From an uncultured Shewanella sp. (lineage in GTDB: Bacteria; Pseudomonadota; Gammaproteobacteria; Enterobacterales; Shewanellaceae): 64,000 nucleotides of DNA. Position 1 is the stretch's first letter. Every line of letters starts with the position of its first letter. Positions 25,700 to 35,211 of this stretch are shown here, piece by piece. The translations under genes and the position numbers were made by a program. The notes below the pieces were generated by a model, which saw only the letters and a list, made by a program, of their open reading frames with translations, was not told the origin of the DNA and searched no databases. The stretch covers positions 61,777-125,776 of the forward strand of contig CANNEE010000015.1 in assembly GCA_947503555.1 (NCBI GenBank). The letters are read 5' to 3'.

Positions 25700-27403
25700 A
25701 TGAGCAAACGTGTAGTTATCGACCCTATTACCCGTATTGAGGGACATTTACGTGTCGAAGTAGAAGTCGATGAAAACAATGTTATTCAAAAGGCTTGGTC
25801 TTCTTCTACTCTATGGCGTGGTATTGAGGTTATCCTTAAAGGCCGTACGCCTATGGATGTAGGCCTAATCGTACAACGTATCTGTGGTGTTTGTACTTAT
25901 TCTCACTACCGTGCGGGTATCGAAGCGGTTGAAGATGCATTAGGAACTAAGATTCCATTGAACGCTAAGTACTTACGTTCTTTGATGCAGACTTCTCTGT
26001 ACATGCACGACCACATTGTACACTTCTATCATCTACATGGTCTTGACTGGGTAGATGTGGTTTCAGCGCTAAGTGCCGATCCTGCTGCTGCTGCGCAAGA
26101 AGCACTGAAGTACACTGAAAACCCAATTGCTGCCGGTGAAGGTGAGCTACGTGCCGTTCAAGAGCGTGTTAAAGGTTTCGTTGAAACAGGTAAGTTAGGT
26201 CCATTTGCTAACGCATACTGGGGCAACAGAACCTACAAGTTCACTCCTGAGCAAAACTTGATTGCACTTTCTCACTACTTGAAAGCACTTGAAGTTCAGC
26301 GTGTAGCAGCTGAAATGCTAGCTATCTTCGGTGGTAAGTCTCCTCACCCACAATCATTGGTTGTTGGTGGTGTAACTTCAGTTCGTGACATGCTAAGCCC
26401 TGCTCGTCTTCAAGAGTGGAAGCAGAAGCACGCTATCGTCACTGACTTCATCCATCGCGCTTACAAAGCCGATATCGTTATGGCCGCAGCTGCATTTGGT
26501 AACGAGCCTAGCGTACTTGGTGGTGTTAACGTTAAGAACTTCATGGCAACCGAAGACTTCATCCTATCAAACGGTGAATACATGTTTGATGGCGGTGTGA
26601 TCATGAACGGCGACCTAGCCAATGTCACTGATATCAATCTTGATCTTATCAAAGAAGATGTGACTCACTCTTGGTACTCTGCTGACAAAGCACAGCACCC
26701 ATATGAAGGTACGACTATCCCTGAGTACACAGGTTTCATCGAACGTGAAACTGTATACGGTAAGCTACCGACTCTAGATGGTGATGGTAAGTACTCTTGG
26801 GTTAAATCTCCTCGTTACAACGGCGAGCCTGTAGAAGTGGGCCCACTAGCTAGCTTATTAGTCAGCTACGCACGCGGTAACAAGGTAGTTGTTGAGTCTG
26901 TTAATGGCTTACTAGAAGCAACGGGTCTACCTGTAGAAGCACTATTTACTACTCTAGGTCGTACTGCGGCTCGTATGCTTCAAACGGTTATCGTTGCAGA
27001 AGAAGGCTTGAAGACATTCGACGCTATGCTACTTAACATGCAAACCGATGAAGAGACCTTTGTTAAGCCAGTAATGGATCCTAACAAAGAGTACCAAGGT
27101 TGCGGCATGATTGAAGCACCGCGCGGTATGCTATCTCACTGGATCCGCATTAAGGGCAACTTGGTTGAAAACTATCAAGCTGTAGTACCAACGACTTGGA
27201 ACGCTGGCCCTATCGATGCTGAAGGTAAGATGGGACCATATGAAGCGTCTTTGATTGGTCTAGAACTCGAAGATCCTGCTAAGCCTTTGGAAGTCATACG
27301 TATTATTCACTCTTTTGACCCTTGTATGGCTTGTTCTGTACACGTTATGGACTATAAGGGACAAGAGCTAGGTGAATTCCGTATCGATCCCAACGGTCAA
27401 TAA
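25700..27403 (+). CDS. hyaB: [NiFe] hydrogenase large subunit
   Basis: Holds the NiFe(CN)2CO active site. The L1 motif RICGVC gives Cys62 and Cys65; the L2 motif DPCMACSVH gives Cys542 and Cys545, and His548 is followed by a 19-residue tail that the protease HyaD should remove after nickel insertion. The early RIEGH motif supplies Glu14. At 567 aa it is typical of group 1 membrane-bound uptake enzymes. Exported with HyaA by the Tat system. Codon use here is distinctly biased towards optimal codons, suggesting high expression. Confidence 0.96.
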   Translation: MSKRVVIDPITRIEGHLRVEVEVDENNVIQKAWSSSTLWRGIEVILKGRTPMDVGLIVQRICGVCTYSHYRAGIEAVEDALGTKIPLNAKYLRSLMQTSLYMHDHIVHFYHLHGLDWVDVVSALSADPAAAAQEALKYTENPIAAGEGELRAVQERVKGFVETGKLGPFANAYWGNRTYKFTPEQNLIALSHYLKALEVQRVAAEMLAIFGGKSPHPQSLVVGGVTSVRDMLSPARLQEWKQKHAIVTDFIHRAYKADIVMAAAAFGNEPSVLGGVNVKNFMATEDFILSNGEYMFDGGVIMNGDLANVTDINLDLIKEDVTHSWYSADKAQHPYEGTTIPEYTGFIERETVYGKLPTLDGDGKYSWVKSPRYNGEPVEVGPLASLLVSYARGNKVVVESVNGLLEATGLPVEALFTTLGRTAARMLQTVIVAEEGLKTFDAMLLNMQTDEETFVKPVMDPNKEYQGCGMIEAPRGMLSHWIRIKGNLVENYQAVVPTTWNAGPIDAEGKMGPYEASLIGLELEDPAKPLEVIRIIHSFDPCMACSVHVMDYKGQELGEFRIDPNGQ

Positions 27404-27424
27404 TCACTAAGGGAGGGATGCACT

Positions 27425-28093
27425 ATGAGTAAACCTGCGACCCATACTAGAGACTTTATCTTTACGCCTGCAATCCGTATTTTTCACTGGTTGCGTGCGC
27501 TAGCGATTCTAGTCCTTGTGATTACTGGTTTTTATATCTCTTGGCCGTTTTTAGTCGCACCAGAGAACAATGACATTCAGGTACAAAGCTATATTCGTTT
27601 TGCTCACCTAGTCTTTGGTTTCGTGTTGACGGCAATTACGCTAGTGAGGTTCTACCTATTCTTCTTTAGCCGTAACGATATTGAACGTCGTTCCTTTAGA
27701 GATGTAATGAGTATTACCAGCTGGATTAAGAACCTGAAATCCTATCTATGGATGGGACACTTGAACAAAGCGGGCGTATATGGCCCACTTCAGTTCATGA
27801 CCTATGTTGCTATCTCATTTATGGCACTGGCAATCTGTATTACAGGTTTAGTGTTATATGCCAACGTATACCACTTAGGTATGGGCGGTATTTTATGGGA
27901 TGTTTCAGCTTGGATAACAGAACTAGCTGGCGGTTTAGCACCACTTAGAATTTGGCACCATTACCTCACTTGGGCCTTTGTTATCTTCGTGGTTGTCCAT
28001 GTCTACATGGCAGTTTGGTCGGGCATTCGCTTTAAGCATAACTCTGTAGACTCTATCGTCTCTGGTTATGATTATCACAAGCCTCACCACTAA
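27425..28093 (+). CDS. hyaC: [NiFe] hydrogenase cytochrome b subunit
   Basis: A diheme b-type cytochrome that passes electrons from HyaA to quinone. Four membrane helices are visible, with histidines in FHWLRALAIL (helix 1), IRFAHLVFGF (helix 2) and IWHHYLTWAFVIFVVVHVYM (helix 4) as heme ligands. AAGGGAGGG lies about 9 nt before the ATG. It closes the structural operon and is followed by a strong hairpin. Confidence 0.94.
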   Translation: MSKPATHTRDFIFTPAIRIFHWLRALAILVLVITGFYISWPFLVAPENNDIQVQSYIRFAHLVFGFVLTAITLVRFYLFFFSRNDIERRSFRDVMSITSWIKNLKSYLWMGHLNKAGVYGPLQFMTYVAISFMALAICITGLVLYANVYHLGMGGILWDVSAWITELAGGLAPLRIWHHYLTWAFVIFVVVHVYMAVWSGIRFKHNSVDSIVSGYDYHKPHH

Positions 28094-28125
28094 TTAACTG
28101 TTAACTAATTGTTGTCTTTGTGAAG

Positions 28126-28155
28126 TACGCCGATGTTTTCATCGGCGTATTTTTA
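28126..28155 (+). terminator. Intrinsic terminator after hyaC
   Basis: 10-bp perfect stem TACGCCGATG / CATCGGCGTA with TTTT loop, then TTTTTAT. It separates the structural genes from the maturation genes and may be a partial terminator that lowers maturation-gene expression. Confidence 0.85.
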
Positions 28156-28271
28156 TATATATAGCTAAGCTAACACTATTACCTACACCGTCTGAGTTAT
28201 CCAATTATGTTGCTCATCTATAAACCAACAAATTGTCAGGCTAAGATTATTGTTAACAAAGAAAGGTTCAA

Positions 28272-28814
28272 ATGAAGATACTGCTGTTAGGTATTGGCAA
28301 CGTCCTATACGCCGATGAAGGTATTGGCGTACATTTCGTCAATTATATTGCCGAAAACTACCGCTTCGAACATGAAGTCCATACCATGGACATCAAAGAT
28401 GGCGGCACCCTAGCCCAAGGCTTAATCCCCATGATAAGCCAATACGACTATCTGATTGTTGTAGACACTGTGAATGCTCATGGTGTCGAACCCGGTGAAG
28501 TTTACTTCTTTGATTTTGACAAAGCACCAGCCGAAATTGACTGGCAAGGCAGCGCCCATGAAGTTGAGATGCTGCAAACCTTAAATATGATGGAAATGGT
28601 GGGTGATCGCCCTAAAACTTTCATTCTAGGCTGTACCCCTACCGTACTAGAGCCTATGGTTCTAGGTCTTACTCCACGAGTCTCAGCAGCAGTTCCGCTA
28701 ATGGAAAAAACCCTGCTTAAGCATTTCGACTCCCTAGAATTTAGCTACGAACGTTTTGCTAATATTGATATTCACTCTTTGATCCCAGATTCCTACAAGC
28801 GTGGCGTTGAATAG
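28272..28814 (+). CDS. hyaD: Hydrogenase maturation endopeptidase
   Basis: Cleaves the C-terminal tail of HyaB once nickel is in place. Family marks: LLGIGNVLYADEGIGVH at residues 4-20 (nickel-sensing Glu and following Asp), IVVDTVNAHG near residue 61, and the His of SAHEVEML near residue 97. The 180-aa length is typical. It follows the hyaC hairpin by 117 bp, with AAGAAAGG before the ATG, and its stop is directly next to the start of the downstream HypF-like gene. Confidence 0.93.
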   Translation: MKILLLGIGNVLYADEGIGVHFVNYIAENYRFEHEVHTMDIKDGGTLAQGLIPMISQYDYLIVVDTVNAHGVEPGEVYFFDFDKAPAEIDWQGSAHEVEMLQTLNMMEMVGDRPKTFILGCTPTVLEPMVLGLTPRVSAAVPLMEKTLLKHFDSLEFSYERFANIDIHSLIPDSYKRGVE

Positions 28815-30539
28815 ATGAAACAGATAAGATTCGATTTTACCTGCTCAAGACAGGTTCCTTTCTACGGCTATTTATGTAATCAATACCTAAATTACCGAGA
28901 GCTAAATATCACCGTAGGCGAACAGGACTGTCGCTACTTTATCGAAGCCGAAGGCGAACAAAGTGACTTAGAAGCCTTAGCGGATAAAATCGCTGCCGAT
29001 TTTTTGATTTCTCTTTGGTTAGTCGATTCAAAAATTCAGCTTATTGAAAACCGTGAAGGTAGCAACAAGCCACTAGACAATGCCGATGCCGACCAAGCCT
29101 TCTGCCAGCAATGTTTCCCTCTGTTTGCTGATAATCAATCGCCATTGTTTGCTGATATCAATATGAAGTGCGAATGCTGCCAAGGCGAGGTTCACCTATC
29201 TGAGCATGCTAAAGCACAGACTCGCAATAGCCTGAAAGACGCTGCAGCAACCCTACTTGAAACTGGAGAGCTCACTTTTAATGGCACAGCGCTTAGCTTA
29301 ACGCCAATCGAACAAGGCGGAAGAAGAGATAAACTGCTGATTTGTAATCCCAACACCCTTAACGCCCATTTCATTGTTAAGGATCATCAAGTTTTCGCCC
29401 TTTCAAGCCTCGAAAAGCCGCTAATTCCCGCACGGCCTATGCACTCTCATCCAAAGCTGAATGCACCTATGTATGATCTCAGCTTTGCCTATGATCGTGA
29501 GCTTGCCGTGATTTGTGAAATCCTACGTCAAAAAGGCCATGACTTTATCTTCTTTGCACCGGGTTTGCCTCGCCGCCGAGTAGCTTGGGTGGAACAAGCG
29601 TGGAGCGAAACCCACGCACCAATGGATACCATGCCGTCAATGGCAACAGTGCTAACTGATACGCCAGAACCATTGCATGACGACGCGCAATTTGCCGGTA
29701 TTCATGCCTATTGGAAAAAAGGTGACATCAAGCTCAAGCTATCTAAAGAAGGTTATAGCGATGTCGAGCGAGATAACGCGGGTATTTGTGCCCTGCACGG
29801 TGGCAATCTGGAATCAGGTCGAAACAAAAATGTCGCCGTTCTCTATCTGAGCAAAAAGTTTCCAGGGCAAATATTGACCCTAGATGGCAAAAAACAGTCA
29901 GAACTATTCTTTGCGCTACCTGTTATGCCAGATACTGGCTATGAGATTTATCACCAGTTAGAGCAAAGTCCTCAGCGCAAAGTGCTTGAGAAATATAAAG
30001 CAGAGTTTCCAGAAGATTATATGCGCCTACTGGATCTCAAACTTGAAGGCCCAACTGATAACCTACAGAGCTTATGGGCGATTGCTGCGGTTCTACTAGG
30101 CTTGCCGGCTAAAGCGTTAACCAAAGACAGTTTAGCCGATGCCCTACTTGCATCAGCCATGCACCACAAGGGAGCGAACGCACCACGTGTTGATTACCCA
30201 CTAACTAAGGGTGAAGCCCATAGAAGCCTAAACTGGTGTAAGACCTTAGGCACAGTAATGAGTTTCCGTTTGGCCGATCCTTCTGATCCCCATAAGATTG
30301 CCTTTGGTATGCAGGATTCGCTGGCTGACTTTATCAGTAACTGGATAGAGCATGTCGATCAAAATGTTGGGGTTAAATCCGTCACTCTTGCAGGAAGCGA
30401 ATTTAGTAACGAAATCCTTGCTCGACGCATTTCACTGCGTTTAGGTAAGAACTTCCCACTTACGGTTAACCGTAAGCTTGCAATGGATGGGAATAATCTA
30501 GCAGCAGGCGCGCTTTATCTAAAACAGCGCAGACGCTAA
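28815..30539 (+). CDS. HypF-like hydrogenase maturation accessory protein (HydE of the Wolinella/Helicobacter type)
   Basis: The 574-aa product looks like a worn HypF. Residues 1-80 have the length and strand pattern of the HypF acylphosphatase domain but lack its GVGFRP catalytic loop. Cys97, Cys100, Cys119 and Cys122 form a C-x2-C-x18-C-x2-C finger with exactly the spacing seen in the neighbouring HypF (116, 119, 138, 141); the second HypF finger is missing. LKDAAATLLETGELTFNG aligns with the start of the HypF YrdC domain, and the end (VKSVTLAGSEFSNEILARRI ... NNLAAGALYL) resembles the Kae1-like end of HypF. Its place after the protease and its size match epsilonproteobacterial hydE, which is needed for hydrogenase formation (from memory). 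It is not the radical-SAM HydE. Function: likely a scaffold or accessory in cofactor or subunit maturation. Confidence 0.7.
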   Translation: MKQIRFDFTCSRQVPFYGYLCNQYLNYRELNITVGEQDCRYFIEAEGEQSDLEALADKIAADFLISLWLVDSKIQLIENREGSNKPLDNADADQAFCQQCFPLFADNQSPLFADINMKCECCQGEVHLSEHAKAQTRNSLKDAAATLLETGELTFNGTALSLTPIEQGGRRDKLLICNPNTLNAHFIVKDHQVFALSSLEKPLIPARPMHSHPKLNAPMYDLSFAYDRELAVICEILRQKGHDFIFFAPGLPRRRVAWVEQAWSETHAPMDTMPSMATVLTDTPEPLHDDAQFAGIHAYWKKGDIKLKLSKEGYSDVERDNAGICALHGGNLESGRNKNVAVLYLSKKFPGQILTLDGKKQSELFFALPVMPDTGYEIYHQLEQSPQRKVLEKYKAEFPEDYMRLLDLKLEGPTDNLQSLWAIAAVLLGLPAKALTKDSLADALLASAMHHKGANAPRVDYPLTKGEAHRSLNWCKTLGTVMSFRLADPSDPHKIAFGMQDSLADFISNWIEHVDQNVGVKSVTLAGSEFSNEILARRISLRLGKNFPLTVNRKLAMDGNNLAAGALYLKQRRR

Positions 30540-30571
30540 GAGATAACCTATGACAAGAGACAAACCTGTGT

Positions 30572-32920
30572 ATGAGTAATCAAGCTATCACAAATAGCAT
30601 ACGGACTCGCATTAAGGTCACTGGCATAGTACAAGGCGTAGGGTTTAGGCCCTACGTCTACCGCCACGCCACAGAGCTAAAACTCTTTGGCTCGGTACTG
30701 AATAATCAACAGGGTGTTACCATTGAGCTACAAGGTGCGCCAGAGATTATCGACCAATTTGCCGACATTTTACGCCAGTCTCCTCCTCCCCTAGCCCGTA
30801 TCGACAATATAGAAATCACCCAGCAACAATTCGATCCGCATTGTAATCACTTCACCATTATTCAAAGTGAAGGTGAAGGGGATGCTGTTGTTGCCGTATC
30901 GGCGGATAAGAGTACCTGTCAAGATTGCCTAGATGATATGGCAGATCCCAATAATCGCCATTACCAATATCCCTTTACCAACTGCACTAACTGTGGACCT
31001 AGATATACCTTAATCAACGCCTTGCCCTACGACAGAAAACACACTTCTATGGCAAGCTTTGAAATGTGTGAAGATTGCGCTAACGCATACCAAGACCCAC
31101 TGGATAGGCGTTATCACGCACAACCCGTTAGCTGCCCTGTATGCGGACCTCATATCACTTTATTGGATAAAGAAGGCAGTACGCTTGCCGAGCGCCAAAG
31201 TGCCCTCTCTCAAACCATAGCCCAACTTAAGGCGGGTGATATTTTAGCGGTTAAAGGTCTAGGTGGCTTTCACCTTATCTGTGACGCAACCAATGAGCAG
31301 GCCGTACAGAAGTTAAGATTAAGAAAGCAAAGACCCGCTAAACCCCTCGCGGTTATGGCAGCCGATGAGACAATGGCAAGACAGCTTGTCCAAGGCAGTC
31401 AAGCAGAATGGCAGCTACTAAGCTCAAAAGAGCGGCCTATTACCTTAATGCAAAAGCAAGAATGTGACTCACCACAGGCTGAGCTTGCGCAGAGTATTGC
31501 GCCGGGAATCGATAAATTAGGTATTTTCTTACCCTATACGCCATTACACCACCTATTACTCAGCGAGTTAAAGCGACCTATTGTTGCCACCAGTGCTAAT
31601 CGCTCTGGCGAGCCTATAATCACCAACAAAGAAGCTATCTTTACCCATCTAGGTCAGGTCATAGATGGGGTGCTCGATCATGATCGCCCCATCATTAACG
31701 GCTGCGATGATAGCGTGGTGCAAATCGTTGCTGGCAAACTTCAAGTGATGCGTATGGCGAGGGGGTATGCCCCATACAGCTTACGCCACAATGAGTGTAT
31801 TGACAGACACACGCTGGCAGTGGGTGCCCAGCAGAAAAACAGTATCGCTTTTGGTTTTAAACACAATCTATTTTTAAGCCCGCATATTGGCGATCTATTT
31901 AGCATAGAAGCTGAAGCCTATTTTACTGATACCTTAACCACCTTTAATCGCCTTTATGATTTCACACCAGAGCATATCATCAGGGATAGACACCCTGACT
32001 ATGCGCCATCACAGTGGACACAAAGGTATATTGAGACAAAGGAGCAAGAGTCACAGTCTGTCAGTCACTCAGTGGTTCAACATCACTACGCTCACGTGCT
32101 TAGCATGATGGCGGTCAATCAATATACAGAAAAAGTATTAGGCCTAACCTTTGATGGCACAGGCCTTGGCGATGATAACACTCTCTGGGGCGGTGAAGCG
32201 CTCGTTGCCGATATCCATGGCTTTACACGTATCGGCCATTTAAAGCCGTTTAAGCTGATCGGAGGCGAGCAGGCCATTAAAGATCCTAGAAGGCTATTGC
32301 TATCTCTACTCTTTGAGCAAATGAGTGTCGAGCAAATTCTCGCTCTTGAGCTAGAAGCACTCGCCTCTATGCCAAAGCTGATGATAACCAATCTGCATAA
32401 ACTATGGCTAAGCAATTCTGCCTGCATGTTAACGTCATCCATAGGACGTTTATTTGATGCCTGTGCCTGTGCTTTAGGCTTTATAGAAAAGACCCAGTTT
32501 GAAGGCCAAGCCGGAATGCTCATTGAAGCCGCGGCTATTCGTTATGACAGACAGTCGCGAAATGCCGCAGCTCCACTAAACTTAACTTTAGCAACAGCTA
32601 ATAATATTTGGGATGGCTCCTCACTCATAGTCCAAATCGTCAATGCCTTAGGTCAAAACAGAGAGCAGACGTTAGTTAAAGAGCAACTAGCAAAAAGCTT
32701 TGTGTATGCCCTAGGAGATTTAGCCTGTGACATAGCCAAACAACATGCACAGCTGCCTGTAGCTCTGTGCGGTGGTGTCTTCCAAAATCGTTATCTGTCT
32801 GAATATTGTTCAGAAAAATTAGCCAGCCTAGGGATCGAGCAACTAAGCAGTGATCAGATTCCGATAAATGATGGCGGCATCGCCCTAGGTCAGCTTTGGT
32901 ACGGGATACACAACCCATAA
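30572..32920 (+). CDS. hypF: Carbamoyltransferase HypF
   Basis: Converts carbamoyl phosphate to the thiocarbamate on HypE, the source of the cyanide ligands. Domains in order: acylphosphatase (residues 12-100, GIVQGVGFRPYVY), two C-x2-C-x18-C-x2-C zinc fingers (Cys116-141 and Cys166-191), YrdC-like (about 215-400, LAVKGLGGFHLICDA, KQRPAKPLAVM, ATSANRSGEP), and Kae1-like (about 420-782, with HHYAH, FDGTGLGDD and CGGVFQNR). All catalytic signatures are intact, in contrast to its upstream paralogue. The start ATG 30572 is 32 bp after the previous stop. Confidence 0.95.
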   Translation: MSNQAITNSIRTRIKVTGIVQGVGFRPYVYRHATELKLFGSVLNNQQGVTIELQGAPEIIDQFADILRQSPPPLARIDNIEITQQQFDPHCNHFTIIQSEGEGDAVVAVSADKSTCQDCLDDMADPNNRHYQYPFTNCTNCGPRYTLINALPYDRKHTSMASFEMCEDCANAYQDPLDRRYHAQPVSCPVCGPHITLLDKEGSTLAERQSALSQTIAQLKAGDILAVKGLGGFHLICDATNEQAVQKLRLRKQRPAKPLAVMAADETMARQLVQGSQAEWQLLSSKERPITLMQKQECDSPQAELAQSIAPGIDKLGIFLPYTPLHHLLLSELKRPIVATSANRSGEPIITNKEAIFTHLGQVIDGVLDHDRPIINGCDDSVVQIVAGKLQVMRMARGYAPYSLRHNECIDRHTLAVGAQQKNSIAFGFKHNLFLSPHIGDLFSIEAEAYFTDTLTTFNRLYDFTPEHIIRDRHPDYAPSQWTQRYIETKEQESQSVSHSVVQHHYAHVLSMMAVNQYTEKVLGLTFDGTGLGDDNTLWGGEALVADIHGFTRIGHLKPFKLIGGEQAIKDPRRLLLSLLFEQMSVEQILALELEALASMPKLMITNLHKLWLSNSACMLTSSIGRLFDACACALGFIEKTQFEGQAGMLIEAAAIRYDRQSRNAAAPLNLTLATANNIWDGSSLIVQIVNALGQNREQTLVKEQLAKSFVYALGDLACDIAKQHAQLPVALCGGVFQNRYLSEYCSEKLASLGIEQLSSDQIPINDGGIALGQLWYGIHNP

Positions 32921-33061
32921 CATTAAAAAGATGAACCTAGTTACCAGTTTTAACCATTAATTAACCTTTTTCTGATAAACCTGATTAACGTCAAAAAAAG
33001 GCTTTTGCTAATCGGGCAGTATAAGCCCGCAGAATATAGTCGAAAATAACGGAGTACCCAA

Positions 33062-33847
33062 ATGTGTAAAGATTGCGGTTGTTCTATTACTCGTCATGAT
33101 CATTCTCATGACCACGATCATTCACATGGCCATTCTCACGATCACAGCCATTCCCATGACCACGGTGAGTTGCATGCTAACCCTCAACTCAATGATTCTA
33201 AGACGCTGTCTGTGATCCATAAAATCTTAGATAAAAATGATGCTGAAGCGGCTCACAACCGTGAACATTTTGAAGCTCACGGCATTACCGCATTCAACTT
33301 AATGAGTAGCCCAGGCAGCGGTAAAACAACGCTACTGGAGCACTTAATTGAGTACACAGATAAAAAATATGCGGTTGTCGAAGGCGACCTAGAAACTTCT
33401 CGTGATGCCGACCGTTTAAAGGCTAAAGGTATTGATGCCTACCAGATCCAAACGGGCTCAGCCTGCCACTTGGATGCCTTTATGGTTCATGGTGCCCTGC
33501 ACCACATTGAAATGGAACCACTGGATACCTGCTTCGTTGAGAACGTGGGTAACCTAGTTTGCCCAGCGAGCTATGATGTGGGCACCCATAAGAATATCGT
33601 ATTAGTTTCTGTGCCTGAAGGTGACGATAAAATTGAGAAATACCCCGTCATGTTCCGTCGCGCCGATCTTGTCTTAATTACCAAGTGTGACCTACTACCA
33701 TACTTTGACTTCAGCACAGATGAAGCTCGTAAAGAGCTAGCAAAACTTAATCCTGATGTCGAAATTTTAGAAGTTTCGATTAAAGATCCAGCCTCAATGC
33801 AAGCTGTCGCGGATTGGATTGCCAACAATACAGGAGCTAAAAGCTAA
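33062..33847 (+). CDS. hypB: Hydrogenase nickel incorporation GTPase HypB
   Basis: Nickel chaperone and GTPase that works with HypA. The N-terminus has the high-affinity nickel motif (MCKDCGCS) followed by a histidine-rich run (residues 12-38, repeated HDHSH) that can store nickel. The P-loop SSPGSGKTTLLE is near residue 82, and switch and specificity motifs follow (EGDLETSRDADR, ENVGNLVCP, LITKCDLLPY). The start is 30 nt after an ATTAT-rich spacer with GGAG (33051-33054) before the ATG. A 141-bp gap from hypF may hold a second promoter. Its stop overlaps the hypC start by one base. Confidence 0.96.
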   Translation: MCKDCGCSITRHDHSHDHDHSHGHSHDHSHSHDHGELHANPQLNDSKTLSVIHKILDKNDAEAAHNREHFEAHGITAFNLMSSPGSGKTTLLEHLIEYTDKKYAVVEGDLETSRDADRLKAKGIDAYQIQTGSACHLDAFMVHGALHHIEMEPLDTCFVENVGNLVCPASYDVGTHKNIVLVSVPEGDDKIEKYPVMFRRADLVLITKCDLLPYFDFSTDEARKELAKLNPDVEILEVSIKDPASMQAVADWIANNTGAKS

Positions 33848-34086
33848 TGTGTCTATCTATTCCATCTCAAGTTGTTGAGATCCATGAGGAAGACAACAGC
33901 GTCACGGTAGACACTATGGGCGTAAAACGCCGAGTCAGCGCCCACCTGATGAACGAGCCTCTGGCAATCGGTGACTATGTGCTGATCCATATCGGTTTCG
34001 TCATGAACAAAATCGACAAGGAAGATGTAGAAGAGAGCCTAGCCCTCTATAAGGAAATCTTCGAGAAAATGGCGGCAGAGGAGTAA
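33847..34086 (+). CDS. hypC: Hydrogenase assembly chaperone HypC
   Basis: Small (79 aa) chaperone that pairs with HypD and hands the Fe(CN)2CO unit to the large subunit. The essential MCLSIP start with Cys2 is intact, as is the OB-type core (NSVTVDTMGVKRRVSAHLM). It overlaps hypB by one base and is 3 bp upstream of hypD, so translation is probably coupled. Confidence 0.96.
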   Translation: MCLSIPSQVVEIHEEDNSVTVDTMGVKRRVSAHLMNEPLAIGDYVLIHIGFVMNKIDKEDVEESLALYKEIFEKMAAEE

Positions 34087-34089
34087 CCT

Positions 34090-35208
34090 ATGCTCGAGCT
34101 AAAACAACTTTATCAAGGTTTTCGCGACCCACAAACCATAGAAAACCTCGCCAAAGAGATCCAAGCCGAAGCTAAGAAGGTCGATGGCCAAATCAATATT
34201 ATGGAAGTCTGTGGTGGTCATACCCATACCATAATGAAATACGGTCTTAATCAGCTACTTCCAGATAATATCGACTTCATTCATGGACCAGGTTGCCCTG
34301 TTTGTGTCATGCCAAAAGAGCGTATCGACCACGCCGCCGCGCTCGCCAGTATGGATGACACCATCCTAGTTACCTTAGGCGATATGATCCGCGTTCCAGG
34401 ATCACATGGTAGCTTGGCGGAGTTTCGAGCTAAGGGCTGCGATATCAGGCCTCTATATGATCCATTAGATGCACTGCAAATCGCCAAAGATAATCCAGAC
34501 AAGAAGGTGATCTACTTTGCCATCGGCTTTGAAACTTCAACGCCTATGACCGCCGTGTTACTTGAACTAGCAGAAGCCCAAGGGGTCGATAATCTGTTAT
34601 TTCACGTTAACCATGTATTGGTTCCACCAGCCATTGATGCAGTCATGGCCGATCCAAACGTAAAAGTGAATGCTTTTATCGGTCCAGCCCATGTGAGCGT
34701 GATAAGTGGTGGTAAAATTTACCGCCCTGCTGTAGACAATTATCAAACCCCAGTCGTGGTATCTGGGTTTGAACCTGTCGATGTCATGGAGTCGATTCTT
34801 CGCATCACCAAACAAAAGGCCCGCGGTGTTGCTGAACTCGATATTCAATATAGCCGCTCGGTAACCGAAGACGGTAACACCACAGCTCAAGAAAAGGTCA
34901 ACAAGTACTTCACTCTACGACCAGAGTTTCGCTGGCGTGGTCTAGGCCCAATTCCCCACTCTGCGCTCATGCTACGTCCAGAATACGCCCATCGCAACGC
35001 TGAGGATAAATTTGGCGACAGGCTACCAGTGAAAGAGATTGACGATCATAAGGCCTGTCAGTGCGGCGACATACTGCGTGGTCTATCTAAGCCTAAAGAT
35101 TGTAAAGTCTTTGGTCGCGGCTGTACTCCTGAAACTCCACTTGGAAGCTGTATGGTGAGTTCTGAAGGAGCTTGTAATGCTTATTTCCGCTATAACGGAG
35201 TGAAGTAA
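34090..35208 (+). CDS. hypD: Hydrogenase Fe-cofactor assembly protein HypD
   Basis: Scaffold on which the Fe(CN)2CO unit is built. Family motifs are intact: CGGHTHTIMKYG near residue 41, GPGCPVCVMP near residue 66, and FAIGFETSTPMTA near residue 143. The C-terminal cysteines of the [4Fe-4S] cluster are in CQCGDILRG, CKVFGRGCTPETPLGSCMVSSEGAC. 372 aa, normal length. Confidence 0.96.
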   Translation: MLELKQLYQGFRDPQTIENLAKEIQAEAKKVDGQINIMEVCGGHTHTIMKYGLNQLLPDNIDFIHGPGCPVCVMPKERIDHAAALASMDDTILVTLGDMIRVPGSHGSLAEFRAKGCDIRPLYDPLDALQIAKDNPDKKVIYFAIGFETSTPMTAVLLELAEAQGVDNLLFHVNHVLVPPAIDAVMADPNVKVNAFIGPAHVSVISGGKIYRPAVDNYQTPVVVSGFEPVDVMESILRITKQKARGVAELDIQYSRSVTEDGNTTAQEKVNKYFTLRPEFRWRGLGPIPHSALMLRPEYAHRNAEDKFGDRLPVKEIDDHKACQCGDILRGLSKPKDCKVFGRGCTPETPLGSCMVSSEGACNAYFRYNGVK

Positions 35209-35211
35209 TTC

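Noticed and set aside
33095-33170. Repetitive DNA in hypB as a possible CRISPR or tandem repeat
   Set aside because: It is the codon pattern of the histidine-rich nickel-binding tail; unit length and sequence vary and there are no spacers.
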